A stretch of DNA of 64,000 bases from JBFONV01 sp040779335. Lineage in GTDB: Bacteria > Pseudomonadota > Gammaproteobacteria > Enterobacterales > Alteromonadaceae. A program made the translations under genes and the position numbers. The DNA lies in assembly GCA_040779335.1 (NCBI GenBank), contig JBFONV010000001.1:186001-250000 (forward strand). The letters are read 5' to 3'. The notes under the pieces were generated by a model, which saw nothing but the letters and a program-made list of their open reading frames with translations, searched no databases and had not been told where the DNA came from. Below, one piece after another: positions 8,393 to 18,139 of this stretch; positions within the stretch are counted from its first letter, which is position 1; the number at the start of each line of letters is the position of its first letter.

Positions 8393-9901
8393 TTAAAGTA
8401 AACTTTTTCGTTGATTAGAAGGGGGTATAGACAAAGATTCACGATACTTGGCTATAGTCCGGCGAGCAACATTTATACCTTGGTCTGCTAAGATTTCTGC
8501 CATTTTACTATCACTTAAAGGTTTAGCTGGCAGCTCTGCAGAGACCAGTTTTTTGATTAGTGCGCGAATTGCTGTTGATGAACATTCACCTCCATTTTCC
8601 GTGCTAACATGGCTAGAGAAGAAAAATTTCAACTCAAAAATTCCCCGAGGGGTATGCATGTATTTTTGAGTGGTTACACGAGAAATCGTTGATTCATGCA
8701 TATCAACGGCTTCTGCAATGTCATTCAACACCATAGGTCGCATTGCTTCATGACCATGCTCAAAAAAACCTTGTTGGCGTTGAACAATACAATTTGATAC
8801 TTTTAATAGGGTGTCGTTACGACTCTCTAAGCTTTTAATAAACCATTTTGCTTCTTGTAAATTAGAGCGGATAAATTGACCGTCACTTGAAGATGCCGAG
8901 CGAGACATGGCAGCATATTGTTGGTTTATTGATAGTTTTGGCGCGGTATCTGGATTTAATTCGACCACCCATCGGCCATTTTTCTTTTCAACAGAAACAT
9001 CTGGAATAACGTATTGATCGTCACTTTTAATGACACTATCGCCAGGTCTAGGATTTAATGATTGAATGAGCCTTACAACTTCGCGCAGCTGGTCTTCTTT
9101 TAACCGTGTTTTACGCATTAGTTGGCGATAATCACGATTGGCTAATAAATCAACGTGATCGCGCACTACCTGTTTACTTTCTTCTAACCAAGGCGTTGAT
9201 TTGTCAAACTGATTTAATTGGATCAGTAAACACTCTGGTATAGAGCGCGCTGCAACACCTATGGGATCAAAGACATTAATCCGTTTTAATACCGCTTCTA
9301 CTTCGTCGAGTTCGACATCGTCCATACCGACACTTTCTAATATATCTTCGCTAGAAACTGTTAAGTAACCAGCATCATCAACGGCATCTATTATTGCGGT
9401 GGCAATGGTTCTATCAGTATCAGAAAATGGAGTAAGTTGCATTTGCCAGATCAGATGATCTTGAATAGAGTCAATGGTTTCGCCCTGATAAGTATAATCT
9501 TCACTTAAAGGTGAGCCAATACCACTTCCTGAGACACCGGCACTGAAACTGTCGTCCCACGTTGTATCTATATTTAGCTCTTCAGGAATATCATTATTAT
9601 CCATCGCTTCAGTGGTGCTAATTTCATCTATCGTTGGTGTCGAGTCCTCACTGCCGTCATTGTTTGTATTGTCTTTGGCTTCGCTCGCACTAGCAGAGTA
9701 GTTATCTTCTAAATTGTTGATGGTTTCATCAGGGGAATTGGTTGAAGATTCATCTACCTCTAGTAAAGGATTGCTTTCTAACGCTTCTTGAATTTCTTGT
9801 TGTAAATCTAGCGTCGACAATTGCAAAAGCTTGATCGCTTGTTGCAACTGCGGCGTCATGGTTAGTTGTTGTCCTATACGGAGTTGAAGTGTAGGGCGCA
9901 T
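8393..9901 (-). CDS. rpoN: RNA polymerase sigma-54 factor RpoN
   Basis: 502 residues with all sigma-54 parts. The glutamine/leucine-rich activator-interacting region I is at the N-terminus (QQLTMTPQLQQAIKLLQL), followed by an acidic, low-complexity region II (about 50-125), the core-binding domain, the helix-turn-helix DMHESTISRVTTQKYMHTP, and the RpoN box ARRTIAKYRE near residue 480 that reads the -24 element. It drives activator-dependent transcription of nitrogen, motility and other genes. It is located between lptB and hpf as in most gammaproteobacteria. No clear -24/-12 promoter was recognised elsewhere in the window. Confidence 0.97.
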   Translation of the reverse strand: MRPTLQLRIGQQLTMTPQLQQAIKLLQLSTLDLQQEIQEALESNPLLEVDESSTNSPDETINNLEDNYSASASEAKDNTNNDGSEDSTPTIDEISTTEAMDNNDIPEELNIDTTWDDSFSAGVSGSGIGSPLSEDYTYQGETIDSIQDHLIWQMQLTPFSDTDRTIATAIIDAVDDAGYLTVSSEDILESVGMDDVELDEVEAVLKRINVFDPIGVAARSIPECLLIQLNQFDKSTPWLEESKQVVRDHVDLLANRDYRQLMRKTRLKEDQLREVVRLIQSLNPRPGDSVIKSDDQYVIPDVSVEKKNGRWVVELNPDTAPKLSINQQYAAMSRSASSSDGQFIRSNLQEAKWFIKSLESRNDTLLKVSNCIVQRQQGFFEHGHEAMRPMVLNDIAEAVDMHESTISRVTTQKYMHTPRGIFELKFFFSSHVSTENGGECSSTAIRALIKKLVSAELPAKPLSDSKMAEILADQGINVARRTIAKYRESLSIPPSNQRKSLL

Positions 9902-9958
9902 CTACGTAATTATTATCCTGTTGGTTATCACAAACATTCTTTGTTTGTTCCTTGTTAA

Positions 9959-10690
9959 CTATAGCGTGAATTGTTCGCCAAGGTATACATCTCTGACATG
10001 CTGATTGGCAAGAATTTGATTGGCATCACCTTCTGCGATTAATTCACCATGGCTGACAATATATGCATGTTCACAAACATCTAACGTTTCTCTGACATTA
10101 TGGTCTGTAATCAGCACACCAATGCCGCGTTGCTTTAAGTGTAGGATAATTTTTTTTATATCACCTACTGAAATGGGATCAACACCAGCAAAAGGTTCGT
10201 CGAGCAAAATAAACTTTGGATCTGCTGCGAGCGCTCGTGCTATTTCTACTCGACGACGTTCACCACCCGATAAGCTCATACCTAAATTATCTTTGATATG
10301 ACCGATATTGAATTCTTCAAGTAAATGTTCAAGCTTTTCTTCGCGCTCAATGTCCGAAAGCTGCTTACGGGTTTGTAAAATAGCCATGATATTGTCATAG
10401 ACGGTAAGTTTTCTAAAAATCGACGCTTCCTGAGGTAAATAGCCTATACCTCTGCGAGCCCTTTCGTGCATGGGCAGCATAGTAAGATCTTCATCGCTTA
10501 AGATGATGCTGCCACTATCGTTGGGCACTAAGCCGACAATCATGTAAAAAGAGGTTGTTTTACCTGCGCCATTAGGGCCGAGTAAGCCAACTATTTGACC
10601 GGCGTCGACATGCAAACTGACGTTTTTGACAACTTTACGTCCTTTGTATGATTTAGCTAACCCTTTAGCGGTAAGTGTTGCGGTAACCAT
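9959..10690 (-). CDS. lptB: LPS export ABC transporter ATP-binding protein LptB
   Basis: 243 residues with Walker A GPNGAGKTT (about 36-44), signature LSGGERRRVEIARAL, and Walker B ILLDEPFAGVDP. It powers extraction of lipopolysaccharide from the inner membrane through LptFG and along the LptC-LptA bridge. It starts 3 bases after lptA ends, in a tightly packed Lpt/Kds operon. lptFG is not in the window. Confidence 0.97.
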   Translation of the reverse strand: MVTATLTAKGLAKSYKGRKVVKNVSLHVDAGQIVGLLGPNGAGKTTSFYMIVGLVPNDSGSIILSDEDLTMLPMHERARRGIGYLPQEASIFRKLTVYDNIMAILQTRKQLSDIEREEKLEHLLEEFNIGHIKDNLGMSLSGGERRRVEIARALAADPKFILLDEPFAGVDPISVGDIKKIILHLKQRGIGVLITDHNVRETLDVCEHAYIVSHGELIAEGDANQILANQHVRDVYLGEQFTL

Positions 10691-10693
10691 AGA

Positions 10694-11215
10694 TTAATTA
10701 TCACCCTTATTTTTTTGCGGTTTTAATATCGTGGTCACCGACTCATCACTAGAACTCTCAGCCTCTAACTGCTGGGTTTTAGTGTTATATATAATTTTGC
10801 TGCCACTCACTTCACTACCCGCTTGACGCAATAAGGCGTTGCCTGAAATAGTGATAGTATTTATAGACGGTTCATAGGCTATTTCATTAGCTTGTAAATT
10901 TATCGGCGTGCCATCGTCAAGTAATTGCTCGAACGTTGCTGGATTACCCTTAGCGACATAGGTTTCTTGGTCACTGTCTGCTTGACTATACACCTGCACT
11001 AAATCAGCTTTGATGGTTAAGGTGCCTTGCGTAATTATCACGTCATCAAGGTAACTGGCTATTTTATTTTTTAAATCACCCGCTTGCCGCTTTGATTTAA
11101 TCACGATTTCTTGGTTAATATCATGCTCAGCCGCAAAGGTAAGTGCGGAGAAAGATACTGAGGCCGTTAGTAACGCTATGCTAGCTATTATCTTTTTTGT
11201 ATATGGTTTGCACAT
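10694..11215 (-). CDS. lptA: LPS transport periplasmic bridge protein LptA
   Basis: 173 residues. A cleavable signal peptide (hydrophobic about 9-28, ending ALTFAA) precedes an OstA-like beta-jellyroll (about 36-150) that forms the periplasmic filament carrying LPS from LptC to LptD. The chosen ATG at 11215 overlaps the lptC coding end by 35 bases; it is the start that gives a complete signal peptide, so the overlap is probably real and implies translational coupling. Confidence 0.93.
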   Translation of the reverse strand: MCKPYTKKIIASIALLTASVSFSALTFAAEHDINQEIVIKSKRQAGDLKNKIASYLDDVIITQGTLTIKADLVQVYSQADSDQETYVAKGNPATFEQLLDDGTPINLQANEIAYEPSINTITISGNALLRQAGSEVSGSKIIYNTKTQQLEAESSSDESVTTILKPQKNKGDN

Positions 11216-11747
11216 GTTCAGTTATTGTCATCTGTGTTGTGTTTAAGTCTACAATCAATCCTGAGCCATACATGGTAAATCCTTTTCCTTGAATGAATAT
11301 TGCCTGTTCAGAGCTGATAATATTGGAGGTTAAATCTAATTCCAACGATTTACCGTGTATTTTCTGTATCAAACTGTTTTCATCTGTTGCTTCAAGCAAA
11401 ACGCGATTTTCTAGTACTACGCGGTTATTACTATACAGTGTCCCTTCTTTTGCACTCATTTTCCATGGCAATGTATTATTTTTTGGGTAAAGCGTATATT
11501 CGGGAAACTCAAAGTATGTGACTTCTAAATCAGCATAATGTTCCATTCTATCGGCACTGATTGCGTAGGTGAGTTTGCCGGACTTGTTATATATGTCGCT
11601 CTTTAATATTTCAGCAACAAAATCTGGGGTTAAATTGTTGTCTATGGCATTTTCGTTATGTTTATTTTCAGTGAGCCAGTCCATATAGGCATAAGTTAAT
11701 ATCGCTAAAATGAAAATAAGCGAGGCTAAACTAAATAAGCGTGTCAT
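11181..11747 (-). CDS. lptC: LPS export protein LptC
   Basis: 188 residues. A single N-terminal transmembrane helix (about 5-23) anchors a periplasmic jellyroll domain. LptC receives LPS from LptB2FG and hands it to LptA. The sequence is weakly conserved, as usual for the family, but position between kdsC (4-base overlap) and lptA (35-base overlap) is diagnostic. Confidence 0.9.
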   Translation of the reverse strand: MTRLFSLASLIFILAILTYAYMDWLTENKHNENAIDNNLTPDFVAEILKSDIYNKSGKLTYAISADRMEHYADLEVTYFEFPEYTLYPKNNTLPWKMSAKEGTLYSNNRVVLENRVLLEATDENSLIQKIHGKSLELDLTSNIISSEQAIFIQGKGFTMYGSGLIVDLNTTQMTITEHVQTIYKKDNS

Positions 11748-12292
11748 ATGCTAGCACCACGGGCATCAGCTAAAGTAGATTGTGCTTGCATGATTAAATC
11801 ACACACTTCACGAACGGCACCAAATCCGCCGCGCATAAAGGTAATATAATTGGCTGTATTGACAACCATAGGATGAGCATCGTTAACCGCTATGCCTAAT
11901 CCTACATGCTCAATACAAGCCAGATCAGGAACATCGTCACCGACATAGGCAAGTTGCTCTGCAGACAAATTTAAGCTTTCAGCTAATTTGATTAGTGTTG
12001 GCAGCTTATTTTCTTGACCTTGAATGATGTGTTTAACGTTTAATGCTTGCATACGAGTAGCGACAATTTGGGATTGTCGTCCGGTAATAATAGCGACATC
12101 GACGCCACTTGCGCCAAGGGCTTTGATGCCAAAACCATCTTTGGTGTGAAACGCTTTTAGTTCTTCACCATCATTACCTAGGTATATTCTTCCGTCTGAA
12201 AAAACGCCATCAACATCACATACCAATAACTTTATTTTCTTAGCTTTGCTAATGATCTCTGCAGTAACTTCACCATACAAGGTTGTTATCAT
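11744..12292 (-). CDS. kdsC: 3-deoxy-D-manno-octulosonate 8-phosphate phosphatase KdsC
   Basis: 182-residue HAD phosphatase with motif I DVDGVFSDG (about 25-33), motif II ITGRQS, and motif III/IV VGDDVPDL. It dephosphorylates KDO-8-phosphate to KDO for the LPS inner core. It overlaps kdsD by 1 base and lptC by 4, so the KDO and LPS export genes are transcribed together. Confidence 0.96.
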   Translation of the reverse strand: MITTLYGEVTAEIISKAKKIKLLVCDVDGVFSDGRIYLGNDGEELKAFHTKDGFGIKALGASGVDVAIITGRQSQIVATRMQALNVKHIIQGQENKLPTLIKLAESLNLSAEQLAYVGDDVPDLACIEHVGLGIAVNDAHPMVVNTANYITFMRGGFGAVREVCDLIMQAQSTLADARGASI

Positions 12293-13257
12293 TACAGCAC
12301 TCCTGAACTCAATAGATCGTGCATATTCATGGCGCCAATGGGTTTATTATCATTATCAACGATCACTAAGCCATTAATTTTTTTATCTTCCATAATCTTT
12401 AAGGCTTCAGCGGCGAGCATATCTTGATGAGCGGTAGTCGGTGATTTAGTCATTACTGAATTAATCATATCTTGATGAATATCGACTTTGGCATCTAAAA
12501 TTCGTCGTAAATCCCCATCGGTAAATAACCCAGTTAAAGTTCCTTGGGCATCTACTACCGCGGTCATACCTAGTCCTTTTAACGACATTTCAACTAATGC
12601 ATCTTTAATGAGCGCCGTTGTTGGCACAACAGGTAAGCGTTCACCTTGGTGCATGATGTCAACTAAGCGCAACAATAGTCGTTTGCCTAAACTTCCTCCA
12701 GGATGAGAAAGAGCAAAGTCATCAGCCGTAAAACCTCTGGCATTAAGCAAAGCTACTGCGAGCGCGTCGCCCATCACAAGTGTTGCTGTTGTGCTAGACG
12801 TTGGCGCCAGCCCTAGTGGACACGCTTCTTGTGAAACATTAATACAAATATGGGTATCAGATAATTTTGCCAGGGTTGAAGAGGGGTTACCTGTCATACC
12901 AATGAGTTTGGCGCCAATGCGTTTTATTACCGGAGTAATGGCCAGTACTTCTACCGTTTCACCCGAGTTAGATATAGTCAGTACTACATCTTCTTGTGTG
13001 ATCATCCCTAAATCGCCGTGACTTGCTTCACCTGGATGAACAAAAAATGATGGAGTTCCGGTACTGGCAAGGGTCGCTGCTATTTTTCCGCCGATATGAC
13101 CCGACTTTCCCATGCCGATAACGATCACCCGACCTTGGCAATTAAACATCAACTGGCAAGCTTGTTCAAAGCTGTCATCGACATATTGTACCAGTTCACC
13201 TATGGCTTTATGCTCAATGTTAATAACGTTAACAGCTAACTCTTTAAAGTTTTTCAT
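12292..13257 (-). CDS. kdsD: D-arabinose 5-phosphate isomerase KdsD
   Basis: 321 residues with an N-terminal SIS sugar-isomerase domain (GMGKSGHIGGKIAATLASTG at about 48-67, HPGEASHGDLG) and two C-terminal CBS domains (about 205-320). It converts ribulose-5-phosphate to arabinose-5-phosphate, the first step toward KDO. It starts 2 bases after the end of yrbG on the same strand. Confidence 0.96.
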   Translation of the reverse strand: MKNFKELAVNVINIEHKAIGELVQYVDDSFEQACQLMFNCQGRVIVIGMGKSGHIGGKIAATLASTGTPSFFVHPGEASHGDLGMITQEDVVLTISNSGETVEVLAITPVIKRIGAKLIGMTGNPSSTLAKLSDTHICINVSQEACPLGLAPTSSTTATLVMGDALAVALLNARGFTADDFALSHPGGSLGKRLLLRLVDIMHQGERLPVVPTTALIKDALVEMSLKGLGMTAVVDAQGTLTGLFTDGDLRRILDAKVDIHQDMINSVMTKSPTTAHQDMLAAEALKIMEDKKINGLVIVDNDNKPIGAMNMHDLLSSGVL

Positions 13258-13259
13258 TT

Positions 13260-14249
13260 TTAACTCAATTTAGCTATTTGACTAAATAATAACACTTGGT
13301 AGCTAATAAAACTTAATAACAATACTGCACCTTTGATGCGAGTGATGCGAAAGTTACCAAATTTGCGGGTAAAACATAATATAAACAGTAATAAAGTTAC
13401 GCCTAACATGTAAGGGGCGTCCCTTGTCGCGGCGTCGGCATCAATTTCACCTGGCGCGATCAAACCTGTTAATGACAGCACTGCGAGGATATTAAAGATA
13501 TTAGAGCCAATAATATTACCCAGAGCTAAATCATCTTCTTTTTTAATAATACTCATGATACTTGCGGCTAGCTCGGGCAGGCTGGTTCCAATCGCTATTA
13601 CCGTTAATCCTATGACTAAATCACTGATACCAAAAGCCTTGGCAATATACACCGACGAATCGACTAAGAAATTAGCGCTTAAGGGTAATAGCACTATGCC
13701 GATAATAAGCCAAATAGTAGCACTCGCCGTACTAACGCCTTTTGGAATTTCTAACTGAGCTTCAATCAACATTGGATCATCAATTGGACGGTTTTTGGCT
13801 CTCCTTAGGGTTATTAGCAACAATGAAACAATATAAATAGCAAAACCACTAGCTAATATTAGGCCTTCGGTAAAGCTAAAGTGATGGTCAGATAACATCC
13901 AATAAGCAAGCGCAGTAACGCCTAAAATAAGGGGGATTTCACGTTTAACGGTAGAAGAAGAAACTGATAGAGGTTGAATTAGCGCGGTTAAACCAAGCAC
14001 TAAGGCAATATTAGTGATATTAGAGCCGATAGCATTACCAATACCTGTATTGGCATTTCCTTGCAATGAGGCGGTTGCAGCAACCATCATTTCAGGCGCT
14101 GATGATCCCATAGCTACGATCGTTAAACCAATGATCATAGGTGAAATACCCATATTTCGAGCCAAAGAAGAGGCACCTAATACAAATTTATCCGCGCTCC
14201 AAACTAAGGTAATAAGTGCAATCAGTAATATTAAAACTTGTAGTAACAT
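13260..14249 (-). CDS. yrbG: Calcium/sodium antiporter family membrane protein YrbG
   Basis: 329 residues, a CaCA-superfamily exchanger with ten predicted helices. The two inverted alpha repeats are seen as GSSAPEMMVA plus GNAIGSNITNI, and GTSLPELAAS plus GNIIGSNIFNI, containing the acidic ion-binding residues. It probably exchanges cations across the inner membrane, although the physiological role of YrbG is unclear. It is the promoter-proximal gene of the kds-lpt-rpoN cluster. Confidence 0.93.
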   Translation of the reverse strand: MLLQVLILLIALITLVWSADKFVLGASSLARNMGISPMIIGLTIVAMGSSAPEMMVAATASLQGNANTGIGNAIGSNITNIALVLGLTALIQPLSVSSSTVKREIPLILGVTALAYWMLSDHHFSFTEGLILASGFAIYIVSLLLITLRRAKNRPIDDPMLIEAQLEIPKGVSTASATIWLIIGIVLLPLSANFLVDSSVYIAKAFGISDLVIGLTVIAIGTSLPELAASIMSIIKKEDDLALGNIIGSNIFNILAVLSLTGLIAPGEIDADAATRDAPYMLGVTLLLFILCFTRKFGNFRITRIKGAVLLLSFISYQVLLFSQIAKLS

Positions 14250-14722
14250 TCATGGCTCCCATTTTTCAGGGTAAATTGTCGCTGGTTGTTCACCAAAAAA
14301 AAAGCATAAATAGTGAAAGTGACGAAAAAAAATGAAATAGTGTAGCTAATTGTTCAATTTTTAAGTGATCTTAGCTAAAGATGAATAATAATCACTAATT
14401 GAAAGCCCACTATTTATTACTTAAGATAGTTTTGTTAGTCAATAAATCCAATACCCCTAGAACGTGTTGACCTCTTACATGTGTTGGTGCAGGATTTTAC
14501 TTAGCTTACTAGGTCTTCAAATCTGTACTGAGATATAAATATTTTGAATTAGAACAAAATTCATACGCAAAACATTAGCACGCTCTAGCAATAAAATAAT
14601 CACATTAATGGTTTTATTACATTTTTATACATTTCATTACGATTTTCTAATGAAGTCTTGCTAGCGCTAAGGTAAAATCTCGCTGTTTTCAAACTTAACT
14701 ACAGTGACGTCACCAATATAAA
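14250..14722. other. Divergent intergenic region yrbG / mlaF (473 bp)
   Basis: An AT-rich, gene-free stretch that must carry the promoters of both the yrbG-lpt-rpoN and mla operons. A TAAAAT hexamer at 14673-14678 is a possible -10 for mlaF but has no good -35. A perfect 10-bp palindrome GTGACGTCAC lies at 14704-14713, within 10 bases of the mlaF start. No RNA gene or repeat was recognised. Confidence 0.5.
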
Positions 14723-15529
14723 ATGTCAGATATTCTGGTCGATATACAAAATTTAACGTTTAAACGTGAAGAACGAGTTATCTATGATGACATTAGTTTG
14801 TCGATCCCTGCGGGAAAAGTCACCGCTATTATGGGACCAAGTGGCATAGGTAAAACGACATTATTGCGTTTGATTGGCGGACAATTGAAACCTGATTCAG
14901 GTAAAATTTTGTTTGACGGTAATGATATTCCAACGTTGTCACGCAATGAGCTTTATGAAACGCGTAAACGGATGAGCATGCTGTTTCAAAGTGGTGCGCT
15001 GTTTACCGACATGAGCGTCTATGAAAATATTGCCTTCCCTTTACGTGAACATTCAAAATTACCAGAAGCTTTGATTGAAAAAATAGTGCTAATGAAGCTA
15101 GAAGCGGTTGGTCTTCGTGGTGCGCGTCACTTAAATCCTAGTGAACTGTCAGGTGGAATGGCACGCAGAGCAGCGTTAGCGCGAGCTATTGCATTAGATC
15201 CAGAGTTGATCTTATATGATGAGCCTTTTGCAGGCCAAGATCCTATTTCTATGGGCGTTATAGTTCGTTTAATTAGTTCGCTAAACGAAGCGTTAGGCTT
15301 GACATCTGTGGTCGTTTCACACGATGTGCCTGAAGTAATGAGTATTGCTGATTATATTTATATTATTGCCGAGCAGAAAATAATTGGCCAAGGTACCCCT
15401 GAGCAGATTGCTGAACAAACGTCACCATTAGTGCGCCAATTTGTAAAAGGGGAAGCAGATGGCCCAGTACCTTTTCATTTTCCTGCTGCCTCTTATCGTG
15501 ATGAATTAATTGGCAAGGAGAAGCATTAA
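14723..15529 (+). CDS. mlaF: Phospholipid transport ATP-binding protein MlaF
   Basis: 268-residue ABC ATPase with Walker A GPSGIGKTT (about 38-46), a signature motif in the form LSGGMARRAALARAI, and Walker B LILYDEPFAGQDP. It energises the MlaFEDB complex that keeps the outer membrane asymmetric by moving phospholipids between inner and outer membranes. Its stop overlaps the mlaE start (ATG at 15529). The start codon has no obvious ribosome-binding site. Confidence 0.96.
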   Translation: MSDILVDIQNLTFKREERVIYDDISLSIPAGKVTAIMGPSGIGKTTLLRLIGGQLKPDSGKILFDGNDIPTLSRNELYETRKRMSMLFQSGALFTDMSVYENIAFPLREHSKLPEALIEKIVLMKLEAVGLRGARHLNPSELSGGMARRAALARAIALDPELILYDEPFAGQDPISMGVIVRLISSLNEALGLTSVVVSHDVPEVMSIADYIYIIAEQKIIGQGTPEQIAEQTSPLVRQFVKGEADGPVPFHFPAASYRDELIGKEKH

Positions 15530-16305
15530 TGGAAGTCATTCGCCGACTAGGCCAGCAAACTATTGCTATCATCGATGGCTTAGGTCGTGCTGTCATCGTG
15601 CTGTTTTCAGCACTTGCGCATATGCCAAATCCTCGAAAAGGCTTTCCATTATTGTTAAATCAATTATATGCAGTAGGGGTCTTGTCGCTGCTTATTATTG
15701 TGGTGTCAGGTACATTTATCGGTATGGTGTTGGCACTGCAAGGTTATACGATACTCGTCGATTATGGCGCTGAGGCAAGCTTAGGTCCGATGGTGGCATT
15801 GTCGTTATTAAGAGAACTCGGTCCTGTTGTCGCCGCGTTATTGTTTGCTGGCCGAGCTGGCTCCGCTTTGACCGCTGAAATAGGCTTGATGAAAGCCACG
15901 GAACAATTATCAAGTTTAGAAATGATGGCGGTAGATCCGTTACGCCGTGTTATAGCGCCACGTTTTTGGGCTGGATTTATAAGTTTGCCATTACTGGCGG
16001 CGATTTTCTCTGCGGTGGGCATTTTAGGTGCGCATTTGGTCGGTGTCGATTGGTTAGGAGTAGACAGTGGTACTTTTTGGTCGGTAATGCAGGCTCAAGT
16101 TGAGTTTAAAGCTGATATAATGAACGGCATGATCAAAAGTATTGTGTTTGCGTTTGTTGTTACTTGGATCGCTGTATATAAAGGTTATGCGTGTGAACCT
16201 ACGTCGGAAGGGATAAGTCGTGCTACAACAGCAACGGTTGTCCATTCGTCATTATTAGTGTTGGCATTAGATTTTGTGTTAACCGCATTAATGTTTACAA
16301 AATAA
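15529..16305 (+). CDS. mlaE: Phospholipid transport permease MlaE
   Basis: 258 residues with five or six hydrophobic helices and the conserved MlaE/YrbE motif region ELGPVVAALLFAGRAGSALTAE followed by GLMKATEQLSSLEMM. It forms the transmembrane dimer of the Mla ABC transporter. It overlaps mlaF by one base and precedes mlaD by 39 bases. Confidence 0.96.
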   Translation: MEVIRRLGQQTIAIIDGLGRAVIVLFSALAHMPNPRKGFPLLLNQLYAVGVLSLLIIVVSGTFIGMVLALQGYTILVDYGAEASLGPMVALSLLRELGPVVAALLFAGRAGSALTAEIGLMKATEQLSSLEMMAVDPLRRVIAPRFWAGFISLPLLAAIFSAVGILGAHLVGVDWLGVDSGTFWSVMQAQVEFKADIMNGMIKSIVFAFVVTWIAVYKGYACEPTSEGISRATTATVVHSSLLVLALDFVLTALMFTK

Positions 16306-16344
16306 CAATGTGGTTAGTTTTAGTGATGTGTTTGGTGGAAAAGC

Positions 16345-16815
16345 ATGGTTTCAAAAAAAATTGAATTAATGGTTGGCTTGTTTGCCGCCATCGGTATTGC
16401 AGCATTGCTAATGTTAGCGTTAAAAGTGGCTGATACGGGGATTTCTGGTAATGGTGAAACGTACGATCTGTATGCCAAATTTGATAATATAGGTGGGCTA
16501 AAGGTACGTTCACCTATTAAAGTTGGCGGTGTCGTGATTGGTCGTGTCAGTAATATAACCCTTGATGCCAAAGACTATATCCCTGTAGTGACATTAACAA
16601 TTGATGCTAAATATGACAGCTTTTCTGAAGCAACCTCTGTATCAATATTGACGGCTGGTTTACTGGGCGAGCAGTATATAGGTTTATTACCGGGCTTTAT
16701 GGATGATTCTTTAGAGATGTTGCAAGCGGGTGATTTTATTGAAGACACTAAACCAGCATTAGTTCTGGAAGAGTTAATAGGTCAGTTTTTATTTAGCCAA
16801 GGAAGTGGTGATTAG
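16345..16815 (+). CDS. mlaD: Phospholipid-binding MCE protein MlaD
   Basis: 156 residues: one N-terminal transmembrane helix (about 8-27) and a single MCE domain (about 38-116; core GGLKVRSPIKVGGVVIGRV). It forms the hexameric periplasmic ring of the Mla transporter and exchanges lipid with MlaC. It lies 6 bases before mlaC. Confidence 0.95.
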   Translation: MVSKKIELMVGLFAAIGIAALLMLALKVADTGISGNGETYDLYAKFDNIGGLKVRSPIKVGGVVIGRVSNITLDAKDYIPVVTLTIDAKYDSFSEATSVSILTAGLLGEQYIGLLPGFMDDSLEMLQAGDFIEDTKPALVLEELIGQFLFSQGSGD

Positions 16816-16821
16816 GAATAA

Positions 16822-17457
16822 ATGATGAAAAAAATATTATTTACGTTGTTATCAGTAGTTTTAGCGTGTTCAGTCTCGGCAAATAGTACAAAGGTAGATA
16901 AGAAAAATCCTTACACTATGATCCGCACAGTGGCCGACATTACTTTCAAACGTTTTGCTAATGAACAAGCAGACATACAAAAAGATCCCAACATATTGAA
17001 AACGGTAGTGCGCGAGGAGTTGATGCCTTACATTAATTACAAGTATGCTGCATTTAAGGTAATAGGCGCACAAAATTTTAGAAATACTACCGAGGAAGAA
17101 CGAAAAGAATTCGTCCCAGTGTTTCGTGATTACTTGATCACGTCTTACGCACAAGTATTTACACTTTATAAACAGCAAAAAGTTGAATTTGAGCCTGAGA
17201 AAGAAATCACTAATGAAAAAATCGTCTCGGTAAATACGCTGGTTATTGAGCCAGGACGTGATCCTATTGATATTTCATTTCGTGTACGTAAGGATTCAAA
17301 AACCGATGAATGGCGAGCCTATGATATGGTGGCTGAAGGGGTAAGTTTGCTTGACAGTAAACAGGCCGAGTTGGGAAGTTTGATTCGCCAAAAAGGCTTA
17401 GCTTACGTTACCGAGATGTTAAGAGAAAAAAGCACCCGTGACATTGTCTTTAAATAA
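16822..17457 (+). CDS. mlaC: Periplasmic phospholipid shuttle MlaC
   Basis: 211 residues. A signal peptide (cleavage near residue 20, VSANS) precedes the MlaC/Ttg2D lipid-binding domain, with conserved INYKYAAFKVIG and YDMVAEGVSLL segments. It ferries phospholipid between the outer-membrane MlaA complex and the MlaFEDB transporter. mlaA is not in the window. Confidence 0.95.
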   Translation: MMKKILFTLLSVVLACSVSANSTKVDKKNPYTMIRTVADITFKRFANEQADIQKDPNILKTVVREELMPYINYKYAAFKVIGAQNFRNTTEEERKEFVPVFRDYLITSYAQVFTLYKQQKVEFEPEKEITNEKIVSVNTLVIEPGRDPIDISFRVRKDSKTDEWRAYDMVAEGVSLLDSKQAELGSLIRQKGLAYVTEMLREKSTRDIVFK

Positions 17458-17472
17458 CGTGAAGGTAAGCTA

Positions 17473-17769
17473 GTGACAACGTTAACATTAAATTTTACTG
17501 TTTCTAGCTGCGAACTAAACGGTGATTTAACTCGAGATACAGTGGCAACCATTGCCAATAAAAAGTTTAAATCGCTTTTTTCCCAGCAATCAGCGGAGTT
17601 AGATTTAACCCATATTGTCAAGGTTGACAGTGCAGGTCTTGCTTGGTTGCTCTCATTAGTAGAGCTTGCTGGTAAGAGTGCGTGCAAGTTAAATTTTACC
17701 CATTCTCCGCAGGGCTTGCTGAAATTAGCTAAATTAAGTGCCGTTGATTCGTTTTTACCCATAGACTGA
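17473..17769 (+). CDS. mlaB: STAS-domain protein MlaB
   Basis: 98-residue STAS domain protein with the typical HIVKVDSAGLAWLLSL strand-helix (about 46-60), starting at GTG 17473. MlaB binds the MlaF ATPase and stabilises the transporter. It follows mlaC by 15 bases and completes the mlaFEDCB order. Confidence 0.92.
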   Translation: MTTLTLNFTVSSCELNGDLTRDTVATIANKKFKSLFSQQSAELDLTHIVKVDSAGLAWLLSLVELAGKSACKLNFTHSPQGLLKLAKLSAVDSFLPID

Positions 17770-17851
17770 GGATATAACTCAGGTAGAATTAGCGCTAATT
17801 AACAAACATACATTATGTATGGGTGAAGTTAGTACGGTTTAGGGGATAAAT

Positions 17852-18109
17852 GTGGAAGTAAGTGATATAGAAAAATTGATTAACGATGCGCTTGAACTTA
17901 ACGAATTACATGTGAAATTCGATGGTTCACAGTGTAAAGTTATTGCGGTTGCCGATTTTCTTGGTGAATTAAGCCGTGTTAAAAAACAGCAAGCATTGTA
18001 CGCTCCGTTAGCGCAAGCTATTAATGAAGGTGCCATTCATGCGGTAACGATCAAAACATTTACGACGTCTGAATGGCAACGTGAAAAAATGTTTAACCTT
18101 CCTCTTTAA
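17852..18109 (+). CDS. ibaG: BolA-family protein IbaG
   Basis: 85 residues of the BolA/YrbA family with a GTG start at 17852 after AGGGGATAA. The conserved HVKFDGSQCKVIAVAD strand and AIHAVTIKTFT strand are present; a His near the C-terminus (HAVTIKTFT) can co-bind a [2Fe-2S] cluster with monothiol glutaredoxin. IbaG is linked to acid stress and Fe-S handling. It sits between mlaB and murA as in E. coli. Confidence 0.93.
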   Translation: MEVSDIEKLINDALELNELHVKFDGSQCKVIAVADFLGELSRVKKQQALYAPLAQAINEGAIHAVTIKTFTTSEWQREKMFNLPL

Positions 18110-18139
18110 TCATTAACATCAGCTAAAAAGTACATAATA

